Source: Castanea sativa
Lineage: Eukaryota > Streptophyta > Magnoliopsida > Fagales > Fagaceae
Assembly: GCF_040712315.1 (NCBI RefSeq)
Contig: NC_134016.1
Location: 2,519,501 to 2,583,500, forward strand
Length of the DNA stretch: 64,000 nucleotides
Direction of reading: 5' to 3'
A program made the position numbers and the translations under genes. Below the pieces are notes generated by a model. It was given only the letters and a program-made list of their open reading frames with translations. It was not told where the DNA came from and made no database searches. Below are positions 9,615-21,215 of the stretch, piece by piece; within the stretch, counting starts at the first letter, position 1, and the number at the start of each line of letters is the position of its first letter.

Positions 9615-11630
9615 ATGGTGCAGTATAATTTTAAGAACATTACTGTAGTTCCAAATGGGAAGGACTTCATTGATATAATTTTGTCTCGTACTCAACGGCA
9701 AACGCCGACTGTTGTCCATAAGGGCTATGCTATATCTCGCCTACGCCAGTTTTATATGCGTAAAGTGAAGTATACCCAGACGAATTATTATGACAAGCTA
9801 TCTACAATCATCGACGAGTTTCCTCGTCTTGATGATATCCATCCTTTTTATGGAGATCTTCTTCATGTGCTCTACAACAAAGATCACTACAAGCTTGCCC
9901 TTGGCCAAATCAATACTGCGAGGAATCTGATTAGTAAGATTGCTAAAGATTATGTCAGGTTGTTGAAGTATGGTGATTCGTTGTACCGATGCAAGTGTCT
10001 GAAGGTTGCTGCTCTTGGTCGCATGTGCACTGTCATCAAAAGGGTTGCTCCTAGTTTGGCTTACTTAGAACAGATCAGACAGCATATGGCTAGGCTACCT
10101 TCGATTGATCCAAATACTCGGACGATCTTGATTTGTGGGTATCCCAATGTGGGCAAGAGTTCCTTCATTAACAAGATCACTAGAGCTGATGTGGATGTCC
10201 AGCCCTATGCTTTCACCACAAAGTCGCTCTTTGTTGGTCATACAGACTATAAATACCTAAGGTATCAAGTCATCGATACACCTGGTATTTTGGACCGGCC
10301 TTTTGAGGATCGCAATATTATTGAGATGTGCAGTATCACAGCTTTGGCACATCTTCGAGCTGCAGTGTTGTTCTTCTTAGACATCTCGGGGTCTTGTGGA
10401 TATACCATTGCACAACAGGCTGCACTTTTTCACAGCATTAAGTCTCTGTTTATGAACAAACCTTTGACTATTGTATGCAACAAGACTGATTTGCAACCAC
10501 TTGAAGGGTTATCAGAGGAAGATATGAAGTTGGTCATGGAGATGAAAGCTGAAGCTATGAAGACAGTGGTTGGTCAAGGAGGTGAGCCTACTGATGACCA
10601 AGGGGTGCTGCTGACCATGAGTACTTTGACTGAGGATGGGGTAATTGCTGTGAAAAATGCAGCTTGTGAGAGGTTATTGGATCAGAGGGTTGAAATAAAG
10701 ATGAAATCCAAAAAGATAAATGATTGCTTAAATCGTTTTCATGTTGCGATTCCAAAGCCACGGGACCAGAAGGAAAGGCCACCATGTATACCTCAGGCAG
10801 TTTTGGAAGCTAAAGCGAAGCAAGCAGCAGAGAAGGAAAAGAGGAAAACTGAAAAGGATTTGGAGAATGAGAATGGTGGTGCAGGTGTATACTCTGCTAG
10901 TTTGAAGAAGAATTATATCTTAGCTAACGATGAATGGAAAGAAGATGTATTGCCAGAAATTCTTGATGGGCACAACGTGTATGACTTCATTGATCCTGAT
11001 ATTTTACAAAGGCTTGAGGAGTTGGAACAAGAAGAAGGGCTAAGGCAGGCAGAGGAAGTTGATGATGATTTTGAGATGGATGGCAAGGAATTGACTCCAG
11101 AAGAGCAACAAGCATTGGCTGAGATTAGGAAAAAGAAAAGCTTACTCATTCAACAGCACAGGATCAAGAAAAGCACTGCAGAGAGCCGACCTATTGTACC
11201 AAGAAAATTTGACAAGGACAAGCAGTTCACAACCAGGAGAATGGGAAGGCAGCTATCTGCTTTGGGGCTGGATCCATCTAAGGCCATTGACCGAGCCCGT
11301 AGTAGGTCGAGGGGTCGGAAGAGGGAGAGGTCACCTGATAATGATGGTGGTGATACTATGGATATGGATGTGGACACACCTAACAAGAGGCTGCGAATGA
11401 GGTCTAGATCCCGATCAAGGTCAGTCTCACGGCCACCGGGTGAAGTTGTCCCTGGAGAGGGCTTCAGGGACTCTGCTCAAAAGGTTAAGGCACAAAAGCT
11501 TGCAAAGAAATCTTCCAAGAAGAGGAACAAGGATGCACGTCGTGGTGAGGCAGATAGGGTAATACCTACTTTGAAACCAAAGCATTTGTTCTCTGGGAAG
11601 CGGTCCAGCGGAAAAACTGATAGACGTTGA
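9615..11630 (+). CDS. NOG1: Nucleolar GTP-binding protein 1 (NOG1)
   Basis: This 671-aa protein, uninterrupted in one exon, is full length for plant NOG1. NOG1 is an essential TRAFAC-class GTPase of the Obg group that binds pre-60S particles in the nucleolus and nucleoplasm and acts in late 60S maturation. The N-terminal helical domain (1-165) is followed by the G domain: G1 GYPNVGKS at 175-182, G3 DTPG at 221-224, G4 NKTD at 289-292 and a G5-like STL at 336-338. The NOGCT region lies at about 390-460. The C-terminus is basic, with SR-rich runs at 562-575 and 596-606 and a Lys/Arg tail ending GKTDRR. The ATG at 9615 is chosen because MVQYNFK is the conserved family start. Site II and telo-box motifs upstream support co-regulation with ribosome-biogenesis genes. 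It is the only + strand gene in the window and is unrelated to the UGTs around it. Confidence 0.97.
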   Translation: MVQYNFKNITVVPNGKDFIDIILSRTQRQTPTVVHKGYAISRLRQFYMRKVKYTQTNYYDKLSTIIDEFPRLDDIHPFYGDLLHVLYNKDHYKLALGQINTARNLISKIAKDYVRLLKYGDSLYRCKCLKVAALGRMCTVIKRVAPSLAYLEQIRQHMARLPSIDPNTRTILICGYPNVGKSSFINKITRADVDVQPYAFTTKSLFVGHTDYKYLRYQVIDTPGILDRPFEDRNIIEMCSITALAHLRAAVLFFLDISGSCGYTIAQQAALFHSIKSLFMNKPLTIVCNKTDLQPLEGLSEEDMKLVMEMKAEAMKTVVGQGGEPTDDQGVLLTMSTLTEDGVIAVKNAACERLLDQRVEIKMKSKKINDCLNRFHVAIPKPRDQKERPPCIPQAVLEAKAKQAAEKEKRKTEKDLENENGGAGVYSASLKKNYILANDEWKEDVLPEILDGHNVYDFIDPDILQRLEELEQEEGLRQAEEVDDDFEMDGKELTPEEQQALAEIRKKKSLLIQQHRIKKSTAESRPIVPRKFDKDKQFTTRRMGRQLSALGLDPSKAIDRARSRSRGRKRERSPDNDGGDTMDMDVDTPNKRLRMRSRSRSRSVSRPPGEVVPGEGFRDSAQKVKAQKLAKKSSKKRNKDARRGEADRVIPTLKPKHLFSGKRSSGKTDRR

Positions 11631-11640
11631 TTTACTAGAG

Positions 11641-11835
11641 GTAAATCCAAGTGCATTGCCTTTTCATTTTCACTTGAGCTTGTCTTTTTATTTTAACACA
11701 TGATTTTTCTCATTGGTTATCTATATAAATTAAGATTACACTGTATGTTGAACGTTGATGGTTTTGCTGTGTGCCTGTTATCTGAGGCTTTGGGTGCATT
11801 TTTTTTTCCTTCTCCCCTGCATGCTTTTGGAACAG
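11641..11835 (+). other. Possible 3' UTR intron of NOG1
   Basis: Ten bases after the stop codon lies a good donor (GAG before GTAAAT). A pyrimidine-rich stretch ending GGAACAG at 11835 would be a matching acceptor. This is inferred from splice-site resemblance alone; the segment could equally be exonic 3' UTR. Confidence 0.35.
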
Positions 11836-12620
11836 ATGCATCTGTTTTAAGATTTTCAGATTATATGGATGCTGGTAAATAGGAGGATGCCAAAGCTGTC
11901 AACAGCAATTATTTGGTTCTTGATTGAACTTGTATTAATGATGGTGCTCACCTTTCTTGTAACTTGTTTCTACTTTGAGACATTTTAGTCATCAAATCAT
12001 TCTATGCATAAAATTGCTAAAACATCAGACAATATAACTTATATTATCCGAGATTCCTGGGTAAAGTATATATTTGGCAGTTTCCTTGATGCTTGATTAT
12101 TATTTTTTATTTTGAAAATCAAGTACAGCGTTTGTAAATTTTTATTAAGCTCTTTGCCCTGCATCCATTGTATGGAAAAGTTTGGTATGTTGATTGCCTT
12201 CAGTTTTTTAAATGCTAATATCATATTGATAGGTGATCGGTGCACATGTTTTCTTCCTTTCCCCAAAATTATTTTGAAAACAAGAACATCCCCTTTTATT
12301 TTCCTCACATGCAAACCAGCTTATATCCTTTATTTTGGATATGGCTAAATATAAGATATTGTTCTTGCATTGGAATATATTTTAGCCATGTGGAATAATC
12401 TCATGCTGCTTACATTCTTGCATGGGCTGTTTAACCCTTAAGAAAGGCAATTGGAAGAGCCTAGAGGTCAGGTTTATTGACTACTTGTCCCATCCTAGGC
12501 TTTATAATTGACATCATATTATGATATTAGAGACAAGAATTTTCAGAATCTTTGGGAGGTTTAATTTCTTTAGTAATAATCATGATGCTTTTTTGTACAG
12601 GGCATGTTGGTTCATGGTTC
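11836..12620. other. NOG1 3' flank
   Basis: T-rich non-coding DNA with no recognised gene. The NOG1 transcript probably ends in the first 200 bp, but no strong polyadenylation signal stands out. Confidence 0.45.
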
Positions 12621-14560
12621 GTGGAGACAGAATTCCTTGGGTTTACTTGCAGTCAAGAAAGAATTTTGTTCGACCATGGCAGCATATCAGCAGATTTTTG
12701 TTATCTTCTTTGTTTTAGCATAATGTTGAGGCAATTTTGAGTTTGAGAAACGCTTTAAATTATAATTTTTCCTAAGCGGCTTGAACGTGACTTCATATTA
12801 AATTTTTTGGTTGACTTTTCTTAATATCGTAATGTGTATGAGTTCACAGATGAATTGGCTTAATTGCTGTTTGTTAGATACTCCAAGACCCAATTCAAAT
12901 TATGTTTTCATTGATGACCGTTTCGAAACAATTCTCTGATTCAGTCAAATTCTTTGCTTGGTTGTTTCTCTTAATGTATGAAAGTTACAGCACATGTTTG
13001 AGTGAAAAATGCAACTGAAACTAAGCCAAAATTTGGCAGCATCCAAAGCCCAAGATAAAGAAGAATCATAGACTATGCAATCATTTAAACTTTTCCGATT
13101 TCACAAGAAAAATATGGACATATGACAAGCGGCGATCTATAAGACAAATTTTTTGTTTTATTGTATAAGATGACTAACAGGTATTCATTCCCCAAAGAAT
13201 GCAAATTAAAAAAGTGTGATGATGCGCTTGCTAGAATGGGTGGGATTTTGTAATTTATAACATTCTCCCAATCTGATGCTTTGTTATTATGATACTATTG
13301 TTCAGACAAACTTGGCATGTACCATGGCTTCAGTCCTAGGACAGTTTAAACTTTAAAGAGATTGAATAAGAGCTATCAATATATTACACCGTAGGAAATT
13401 GGAAAATCAAACTGAGGAATTGGAACCTGGTACAAAAAATATTGGTTCAAGTAACATGAGGTGCCTATATACTCAAATATTGACAGGTAATAGTATATAT
13501 AAATATGTATATGTACACCTCGTTCAGCGTGATACAACAATGTTAATGCATTACCACAAGCTAATGCTCGATATCTTACCTGGACGAGTAGAGCATAGTG
13601 AATTCATGAATTTAAATTATGGATTGCGTCGATGGACAAGGATTTGATTGCTATTGATCCTTGTTAGCGCAGATTATAAATTTTTCTAGTAACAACTATA
13701 GTTCAACACTTAGAGATAATAATTTGAGAGACTCGAAGTGAGAGGTTAATATAATGCTATATATGAACACCACGTAATCCAAAAACTTAAATTGATGAGT
13801 TTGGGTCCAACTAAATTGTAGTATTAAGGACTCACTCTTGTAATTAGTATCTCTTGTGGGACTTAAACACTTGACTAACCACACTGCCCACATGTAAATA
13901 TTTCGACAAATCTCTACATTCAAGTGTGAATCTTCTACTAAATCACTTGTAACACTTTATTTATTTTTTCTCTTGAATGAAAGTCTTTTTCTGCACAATC
14001 TATGTGTCATGCATTACCTTCACCAATAGAGTGCCCTTTACTCAATTACAGGTGGAGCGAAGATGGGAGTCTTCCTTGCACAACAATGGCAGTCACCAAC
14101 ACGCATCTAGTAAAAACTTTACTTAATCATAGGTAGAATTGAGGAGTCTTCCTCTTAGTTGGTGTTATTCACTGTCAAACGCCTGCCCAGTTGAATCATT
14201 GACTCGAATTTCATAAATCCACTTGTTGGGGGAAATAAGAACTTGAAAAGACTGCAGTTGAATAGCTAATATAATATATAAGAACACCATATAACCCAAA
14301 GGCTTTGGTAATATGTTTGGGTCCAACTATGTTATATGAGCTTCTCACTCTTGTAATTAGTATCATCAACACTTCACTAATAAACTACATTACACACATA
14401 AATATTTCAAACTTAAACTATTAATACGAAACAACTAAAATCAACTTAAAGAATAAGACTAATCCCAATATATACATAAAAATCCTGATTTCGAATTTCG
14501 ACTTTTTTTCCCTTCAATTGGCTTCTTTTCTTAATTGATTAAGATTCTCCACATCTTAAT
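12621..14560. repeat. Segmental duplication, unit 1
   Basis: This unit aligns with 14570-17360. Both begin with a GTGGAGAMAGAATTCCTTGG-like block and end near AATTGGCTTCTTT...TTAATTGATTA. Unit 1 lacks about 0.8 kb that unit 2 retains (15121-15897), including most of the UGT exon-1 relic. No complete gene is present. Confidence 0.75.
12984..13083 (-). pseudogene. UGT74 exon-1 fragment, about 100 bp
   Basis: It matches the antisense of gene B exon 1 around the catalytic-Asp segment (gene B 20680-20780). The homology ends abruptly at 13083, where unit 1 carries its deletion. It is far too short to function. Confidence 0.8.
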
Positions 14561-14979
14561 AATCAAGATGTGGAGAAAGAATTCCTTGGGTTTACTTGTA
14601 GTCAAGAAAGAATTTTGTTCGATCAATTCTTTGGTTTGGCTGTAGGTTGCACACTTCTTGACCATGGCAGCATATCGGCAGATTTTTATTATCTTCTGTT
14701 TTTTGCATAATGTTGAGGCAATTTTGAGTTTGAGAAACGATTTAAATTATAATTTTTCCTAAGCGACTAGAGCGTGACTTCATATTAAATTTTGGCTGGT
14801 TTTTTCTCTTAATATCGTAATGTGTATTAGTTCACAGATGAATTTGGCTTAATTGCTGTTTGTTAGATACTCCCAAGACCCAATTCAAATTATGCTTTCA
14901 TTGATGACCGTTTTGAAACAATTCTCTGATTCAGTCAAACTCTTTGTTTAGTTGTTTCTCTTAATCTTGTAAATGTGTA

Positions 14980-15418
14980 TGAGCTTCAATAACCCATGAT
15001 AGACACGATAAATAGGAAAGTTACAGCACATGTTTGAGTGAAAAATGGAACTGAAACTAAGCCAAATTCTGGCCACATCCAAAGCCCATGATAAAGAAGA
15101 ATCATAGACTACGCAATCAATTGGATACCCCAAGTCTTTGTACTTTTTGATGAGTTCGGCTAAAGTCTTTGAGCCAATGGCTTTCAAACGAGTGAGATAG
15201 GAATGGAGAATCTCCGATTGGTGAAAGCCACCCTCATTATAGGGACCTGATATTGTGTCAAATTGGACAGAGGCTGATGACTTGGGCTGCATGGATATGA
15301 AAATGAAATGAGTGATGGCAAATGTGGCTCTAACCCCTTTGGAGGCTAATGGGTTTGCGTGGCCTTGACTTGGGTAAGATAGTGCCAACACATGGGCTCC
15401 ATAGCCTTTCTTTTCCAC
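14980..15418 (-). pseudogene. UGT74 exon-1 pseudogene, B type
   Basis: The frame opens like gene B exon 1 (KGYGAHVLAL, then PSQGH) and keeps the catalytic His context. The start codon is GTG at 15418-15416 where gene B has ATG. A 21-nt deletion after QGHANP removes seven residues, MLHFSKR in gene B. A frameshift follows the ALDVA segment, where gene B's TTGTTTGGCC has become TTCTGGCC. Homology stops at about 14980, before the donor site, and no exon 2 follows downstream. It is closest to B and pseudogene A. Confidence 0.9.
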
Positions 15419-15489
15419 CTCTATCTCTAGGGATTACGAACTATCACTTTATTTCTTTTCAAGCAATTAAAGGAATAATTGAACAATGA

Positions 15490-15768
15490 ACAATAATCAC
15501 ATGAGCAAGATACTTGTAGGCATTGGGTATGCAAGTCAAACATGTGTTCAACTACTTTATAGTTTATATTACGTCAACTGGAGAATGATATACGGAACTT
15601 GTTTTGATTGCTTAAAAATAAAATAGAACAATAATTAATCTCATGAGCAAGCTATTTGTAGGCATCAGGTATGCAAGTCAAACATGTGTTCAACCACTTT
15701 ATAGTTTATATTACATCAACTGGAGAATGATAGATGTAACTTGTTTTGATTGCTTAAAAATAAAATAA
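15490..15768 (-). repeat. Tandemly doubled UGT promoter-like block
   Basis: Two direct copies of about 140 bp, each with a CTTGTAGGCAT- or CTATTTGTAGGC-type element followed by ATGCAAGTCAAACATGTG. The same elements occur once upstream of gene B at 21206-21235. The duplication sits directly upstream, on the minus strand, of a dead exon 1. Confidence 0.7.
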
Positions 15769-16271
15769 GAGAGGCACGCAACATGAACATTTAGCGATAT
15801 TCTTTAGGTTGGGATAGAGAATTTATATCCATGTGTGGTGCGCCATTACTACTGGATGCACATTTTTAGAACAAAAATTATCGATTTATATTTTTTTTAA
15901 TTTAAACTTTTCCAATTTCATAAGAAAAAAAATGGACATGTGACAAGCTGCGATCTATAAATATTTCTTTTTGGAACATTTAGAATAAGACAGAAATTTT
16001 AGGCTTTATTTTATAAGATAACTAACAGGTATTCAATCTTCCAAAGAATGCAAATAAAAAAAGTGTGATGATGCACTTGCCAGAGAAGGGGTGTGAGATA
16101 GGAAGGGGATTTTGTAATTCATTACATTCTCCCAGATGCTTTCTCATTTATACTAATATTTAGATAAACTTGGCATGTATTATGATACGCAGTGTTTCTA
16201 CTAACCTTGCCGTTTATTTGTTATTGGAATTCCATATTTTACTCCCAAAAAAAGAAAATGAAAAAAAAAAA

Positions 16272-16304
<33 letters not shown>

Positions 16305-16324
16305 CGCGCGCGCGCGCGCGTATG
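16272..16324. repeat. (TA)n-(TG)n-(CG)n compound tract
   Basis: About 53 bp of uninterrupted alternating purine and pyrimidine: roughly 19 bp of AT steps, 14 bp of TG steps and 16 bp of CG steps, then TATG. The CG and TG part is a classic potential Z-DNA former. The paralogous site in unit 1, near 13490, lacks the CG expansion. Confidence 0.9.
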
Positions 16325-17360
16325 TAGATACACACACCTCGTTGAGAGTAATACAACAATGTTAATGCTCGATATGTTTCCTGGACGAGTAGAGCATAGT
16401 GAATTGAATTTAAATTGTTAAATAAAATTTTTTAAAAAAATTGAATTTAAATTATTTATTGCGTCGATGGATAAGGATTTGATTGCTATTGATCCTTGTT
16501 AGCGCAGATTATAAATTTTTCTAGTAATAACTTTAGTTCAACACTTTTATTTTAGAGAGAGAATAATTTGGAGAGACTCCAAGTAAAAGGTTAATATAAT
16601 GCTATATATGAACATCACGTAATCCAAAAACTCAAATCGATGAGTTTGGGTCCAACTAAATTATAGTATTAAGTCTCACTCTTGTAATCAGTATCCCTTG
16701 TGGGACTTAATCACTTGATTAACCACACTACTTACATGTAAATATTTCAACAAATCTCTATATTCAAGTGTGAACCTTCTACTAAATCACTTGTAACACT
16801 TTAGTTAGTTTTCCTCTTGAATGGAAGTCTTTTTCTAGACAATCTAAGTGTCGTGCATTAACATCACCAATAGTTAGAGTGCTCTTTACTTAACTATAGG
16901 GGGAGCGAATATGGGAGTTTTCCTTTGCACAACTATGGAAGTCGCCAATACACATCTAGTAAAAGCTTTACTTAACCATAAGTAGAGTTGAGGAGTCTTC
17001 CTCTTAGTTGGTGTTATCCACTATCAAACACTTGCCTAGTTGAACCATTGACTCTTATTTCATAAATCCACTTGTTGGGAGATAGGAACTTAAGAAGACT
17101 CAAGTTGAGTAGTTAATATAATATATAAAAATACCACTTAACCCAAAGGCTTTGGTAAAAAGTTTGGATCCAACTATGTTATATGAACCTCTCACTCTTG
17201 TAATTAGTATCATCTCAAAACTTTACTAATTAACCACACTACTCAAACAAGAATATTTCAAATTTAAACTATTAATACAAAACAACTAAAATCAACTTAA
17301 AAAATAAGTTTATTTTTTCCCTTCCAATTGGCTTCTTTCCTTAATTGATTAGCATTCTTT

Positions 17361-18672
17361 ACATCTTTTAGGTCTTTGAGTACGAGTTGGGTTCAGCTCA
17401 CACCTTGGCGTGTAAATTCTCAATTACCTATAAAACATGTATAATTCAAAATGGGTCACAAATTAACATAAAAGTAACATTAAATATGCAAATATGAGAT
17501 TACTTTATTTCATATATTTCATGCTCATCATGATATATCTTTCTTTAGGTTGGATATTAAAAGGAGGTATTTTGCTAATTTTAAAGTTTATAGAAATATT
17601 TTGGTTAGTTTATAATTTTAAGGGATATTTCTATCATTTTAAAGGCTTTCATGGTATTTTGGAGTTTTCAAGAATATTTTGGCTATTTTGGTGATACATT
17701 TTCCAATTTGATGTTTCAAAGGGTTTTTTTTTTTCATCTTTTAGGTTTTTATGGGTTCTATTATGCTGAAAGAAAAGAGGGATTTTGGGTTCATGAGAAG
17801 GAGGTTTTAGTTTAATTAAAAGTAGAAATCCTAAAATATGAAAGGGTAGAGCAAGAGACAGGAGAAAATGCTCAACACAGAGCATTATGCAACAAACTAA
17901 AACCAACGTTGCTGCACAAAAATACTCAACACCCACTTCAATTAGAGAAATCCAGACGCCTATTTCCTATAATTCAGTAGGCCCGAGTGTAATTCTCGAT
18001 CTCACTTGGCAGCACTCCCCGATCTAGTGCCCTTTCTCTTGATCTCCCTTGCTCAACAATCATTTGTTATCTTCCTTATTTTGTACTTTTTCTCTCAAGA
18101 AGTAATGGCATGTTCATTATTTCCCTTGTATTTTTCTTCTTCTTGATGGTTCTGACTCTGACATTGATGGGCAAATTCTCATACTTGACCTCTTGCATGT
18201 GCCTTGGCAAAGAGAACAAGATAAGTTTCTCTCTCACTCTCTTTATATAATGATACACATCTTCATATGATATTGCTAAATGCATAGATCGGCAGGGATT
18301 TACTAATGAATATATTTATATCGGCATTCATGAATATATTCATTTTATCTCTCTAAATATATTAGTCTAGCCTTGCTAAACATATTTCTTAACCTCTTTT
18401 TGTATGCTTTATATTACATATCCCACATTGCTTGAACATGAGAAACTCTTTCTCTTTTTCATTTTTCCTACTTCATTACGTTATTTTGTTGCCTTAGATA
18501 AAAACACAACAATAGTGTCCAAATAATGACCAATTGGCGTGAATATCGAACTCAAGTACCTTAAAGAACCCAACTTTAATCACTAATTTTTCCAAATGAA
18601 ACGTGTACTCCTACAATCATTTAACCATCATTCTAATAATAACAATTCATTTATTACTTTATGAGATAGAAA
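17361..18672. other. Spacer downstream of UGT gene B
   Basis: No gene is recognised. 17490-17700 is a T-rich repetitive stretch of a kind also seen at 22620-22900 and 42760-42920 (phrases like GGGATATTTTGTCATTTT). The start of gene B's 3' UTR probably lies within 18400-18672. Confidence 0.5.
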
Positions 18673-21095
18673 CTAGTGTATCAATTTAGATACAATTTCA
18701 TCAATGTTCTTGTCCGAAGTGCCTCCCTCGCTGATGGCCTCTAGAGCCAAGCCCTTCCATTTTATAGCATTCTCTTTCATTTCTCTACCTCTCTCACCCT
18801 CCATTACTTCCCTTATGCAAAACTCAATCTCTTCTCTACCCACAATCCCATTCTCGTCAACCTTAACCCTAATTCCCACCTTCCACACATCCTGAACAAA
18901 CTTGGCATCTGTTGTTTGGTCGGTCCATTGTGGCATACCCACCATTGGCACTCCCAAGCTCAATGCCTCAACCGTAGAATTCCACCCACAATGTGTAAAA
19001 AAGCACCCAATAGCCTTATGTGATAGCACTTCCATTTGTGGGCACCAATTCACCACCATGCCTCTCTCTCCAATATCCTCCACAAACGTTTTTGGGAGCT
19101 TTGCTTCCTCTGAAGCCCTAACAACCCACAAAAAGTAGTAATTGCTTCCCTTAAAACCCAAAGCCAATTCCTCCATTTGCTTGTTGCTTAAATTGGCCAT
19201 GCTACCAAATGACACAAAAACAACAGACCCTGCTGGCTTGGTGTCGAGCCAATTGATGATATTAATAGAGGACTCTAAAGTGAAGAGGTTAAGCCCATAA
19301 CGGTCATCATTCTTGACTCGGTTGTCAAGGTACTTAGATGGAACTGTTGGCCCAATTGTAAACAATGGACAAATTTTTGACATTGCATCCACCACCTGTT
19401 ATAATAAAGCACAACATATAATCAGTCTTTAATTTATTGGGGCTCATAATTGTTATTGTTCTTTCTAAAGACTTCTTATCCTTTAGTAAGTTCATTGCTT
19501 TTCAAAACTTAACTTCTCTTGAAAATTGTTTAGTTTCCACACTTTTTCATAATTCTCATTTCTTGAAAATTTTTTACTTTCAAAAGAGGGTTTAGAACAT
19601 CTTGCATATCCACATGATTTTCCTTTTAAACCTCACTACATAGCATTTGTATAACTTGACGTAAAATATGCATAATTCCTTTGAAATATAAGCATAAGCA
19701 TATTTATCTAAAGCATTGTTATAAAAACACATCTTACAAAAAAAACATGGGCTGCTAGACCCTCATGTCATATTCTTTCTAAAGACTGATTAAAATATAT
19801 AAAAATTTGTTGATAGTCACGGCCTCAATTATGCTAGGATGTAATGTCAACCTAATCTTCTATCTAGCTGTAGTCAAATTTTTTTATAATTAATATTTGT
19901 TTTTAGTATATCTTTATATTACTTAATCCTATATTAGGATGATGAAAAAGAGAGTAACAAGAAGAGAAGTAATTGCAAAGCTACTGAAATATAAAAACTA
20001 GTTAGATTATGTGTATCATTAAATTTCTTAACCATAATTTAGATGATGAAAAAGAGAGTAACAAGAAGAGAAGTGAAAAGCTATTGAAATATAAAAACTA
20101 ATTAGATTGAGTTTATCATTAAATTCCTTAACAATAATTTGGATGGGAGAGAAGAGAGGAAAAGGTGCTTGGAATTCCATTCATCCTTTCCTCCTTCCTC
20201 CATTTGTTCTAGGAGAAGGTATCTCTTGTGTCTGTTCCATGTAGCAGGCCCCTCACAAGCTTGTGGATACCATATTAGGGCCCAAAAAATTGTCAAAAAT
20301 TTGCTCCATAGTACGAAAAAATATCTCTTGTGCCGGTTCCATAGAGCAGCCGTGTGAGATAATTTTCACCGTGTAGCGGACTTGTGAGATATTTAAAGCA
20401 GTTGCAAATATAAAGTAATAGCATTAAAAATGGTCTACAGCATAACCTACCTCAGCCTCTAACTTGTAGAAGGTGTTGACAACAAGCCAATCGGCTTTAT
20501 CAGCGTTATAAAACTGCCTCAGCACCATCTCAAAATAAGCTGGATATGATCCATTATCATAGACGAAGGATGGCAAATCTTGTAGCTCAAGCAACGGCAT
20601 TCCAGGAATGGACACTGGTGTTGATGAAACTGGGAGCTTCAAAAGTCCATGATGCACATAATAATATATGAAATTAACAGCACATGCTTGGGTGAAAAAT
20701 GAAACTGCGACTAAGCCAAATTGTTTGGCCACATCCAAAGCCCAAGGCAAAAAAGCATCATAGACTAAGCAATCAATTGGGTGCCCCAACTCTTTGTACT
20801 TCATGATGAGATTGGCTAAGGTCTTGGACCCATTATCTTCCAAACGAGTGAGATAGTCATGGATGCTCTCTGATTGGTAAAAGCCACCCTCATCATAGCC
20901 ATCAGATATTGTGTCAAATTGGACAGATTCTGAGGGCTCAGGCTGAAAGGTCTTGTAGATGAAATGGGTGGTGGCAAATGTGGCTCTTAGTCCTTTGGAG
21001 GCTAACCTCTTAGAGAAATGGAGCATTGGGTTTATGTGGCCTTGACTTGGGTAAGGCAGTGCCAACACATGGGCTCCATAGCCTTTGTTTTCCAT
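18673..21095 (-). CDS. UGT74-family UDP-glucosyltransferase, gene B (two exons)
   Basis: The coding sequence joins 21095-20451 (645 nt) and 19395-18673 (723 nt) through a phase-0 intron (donor GAG/GTAGGT, acceptor AACAG/GTGGTG), giving 455 aa, normal for UGT74. It is a cytosolic GT1-family inverting enzyme that transfers glucose from UDP-glucose to small acceptors. Catalytic His20 lies in PSQGH and its Asp partner in VYD (113). The PSPG donor-binding box spans 332-375, with Trp first, HCGW at 350-353 and a final Gln typical of glucose users. There is no signal peptide. Relatives act on indole-3-acetate, indole-butyrate, salicylate or terpenoid acids; sequence alone does not choose among them. 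It starts at the ATG of MENKGYGAHV. A TATA-like element lies about 115 bp upstream. It is the only intact B-type copy here; A and the 13- and 15-kb relics are its dead relatives. Confidence 0.93.
19396..20450 (-). other. Intron of UGT gene B
   Basis: A 1,055-bp phase-0 intron at the usual UGT74 position, just after the VNTFYKLEAE segment. Its exon-2-proximal end matches the flank of pseudogene A, where a TIR element later inserted. 19920-20100 contains a short internal duplication (AAGAGAGTAACAAGAAGAGA at both 19949 and 20050). Confidence 0.85.
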
Positions 21096-21205
21096 CTCTC
21101 TTTTGGGAGTACAATTACTACTTCACTCCCTCTCTTTTTCTAGGTAAGTGAAGAAATGAATGAACAATAAAGAACGCGCTATCACATATTACCAGTTGAG
21201 CCAAG

Positions 21206-21215
21206 CTATTTGTAG
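21206..21215 (-). promoter_or_regulatory. Putative TATA-like element of UGT gene B
   Basis: The minus strand reads CTACAAATAG about 115 bp before the ATG, preceded by TTTGACTTGCATAGCCT. The same arrangement occurs at 32510-32519 upstream of gene D, although the surrounding promoters have diverged. TACAAATA is a plausible TATA variant. Inferred from conservation between paralogs. Confidence 0.5.

Larger units (their letters stand above)
14570..17360. repeat. Segmental duplication, unit 2
   Basis: This is the longer partner of 12621-14560. It contains a larger UGT exon-1 relic (14980-15418), a tandemly doubled promoter-like block (15490-15768) and a compound microsatellite (16272-16324). A 40-bp insertion near 14620 is absent from unit 1. 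Confidence 0.75.

Noticed and set aside
10588..11400. Minus-strand and alternate-frame open frames within NOG1
   Set aside because: They are shadows of the conserved NOG1 coding frame, which has clear GTPase motifs.
12521..12740. Overlapping short + strand frames after NOG1, considered as an extra exon
   Set aside because: The sequence is repeated at 14570-14720 beside a UGT relic and has no codon bias or homology to NOG1.
17494..17936. Hydrophobic open frames resembling membrane peptides
   Set aside because: T-rich DNA gives Phe/Leu/Ile-rich translations by default; the stretch is part of a repeated non-coding block.
18704..19138. Plus-strand open frames opposite UGT exon 2 (also at 25926, 29262, 61445)
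   Set aside because: The same antisense frames recur at every UGT copy because the exon is conserved; they have no independent support.
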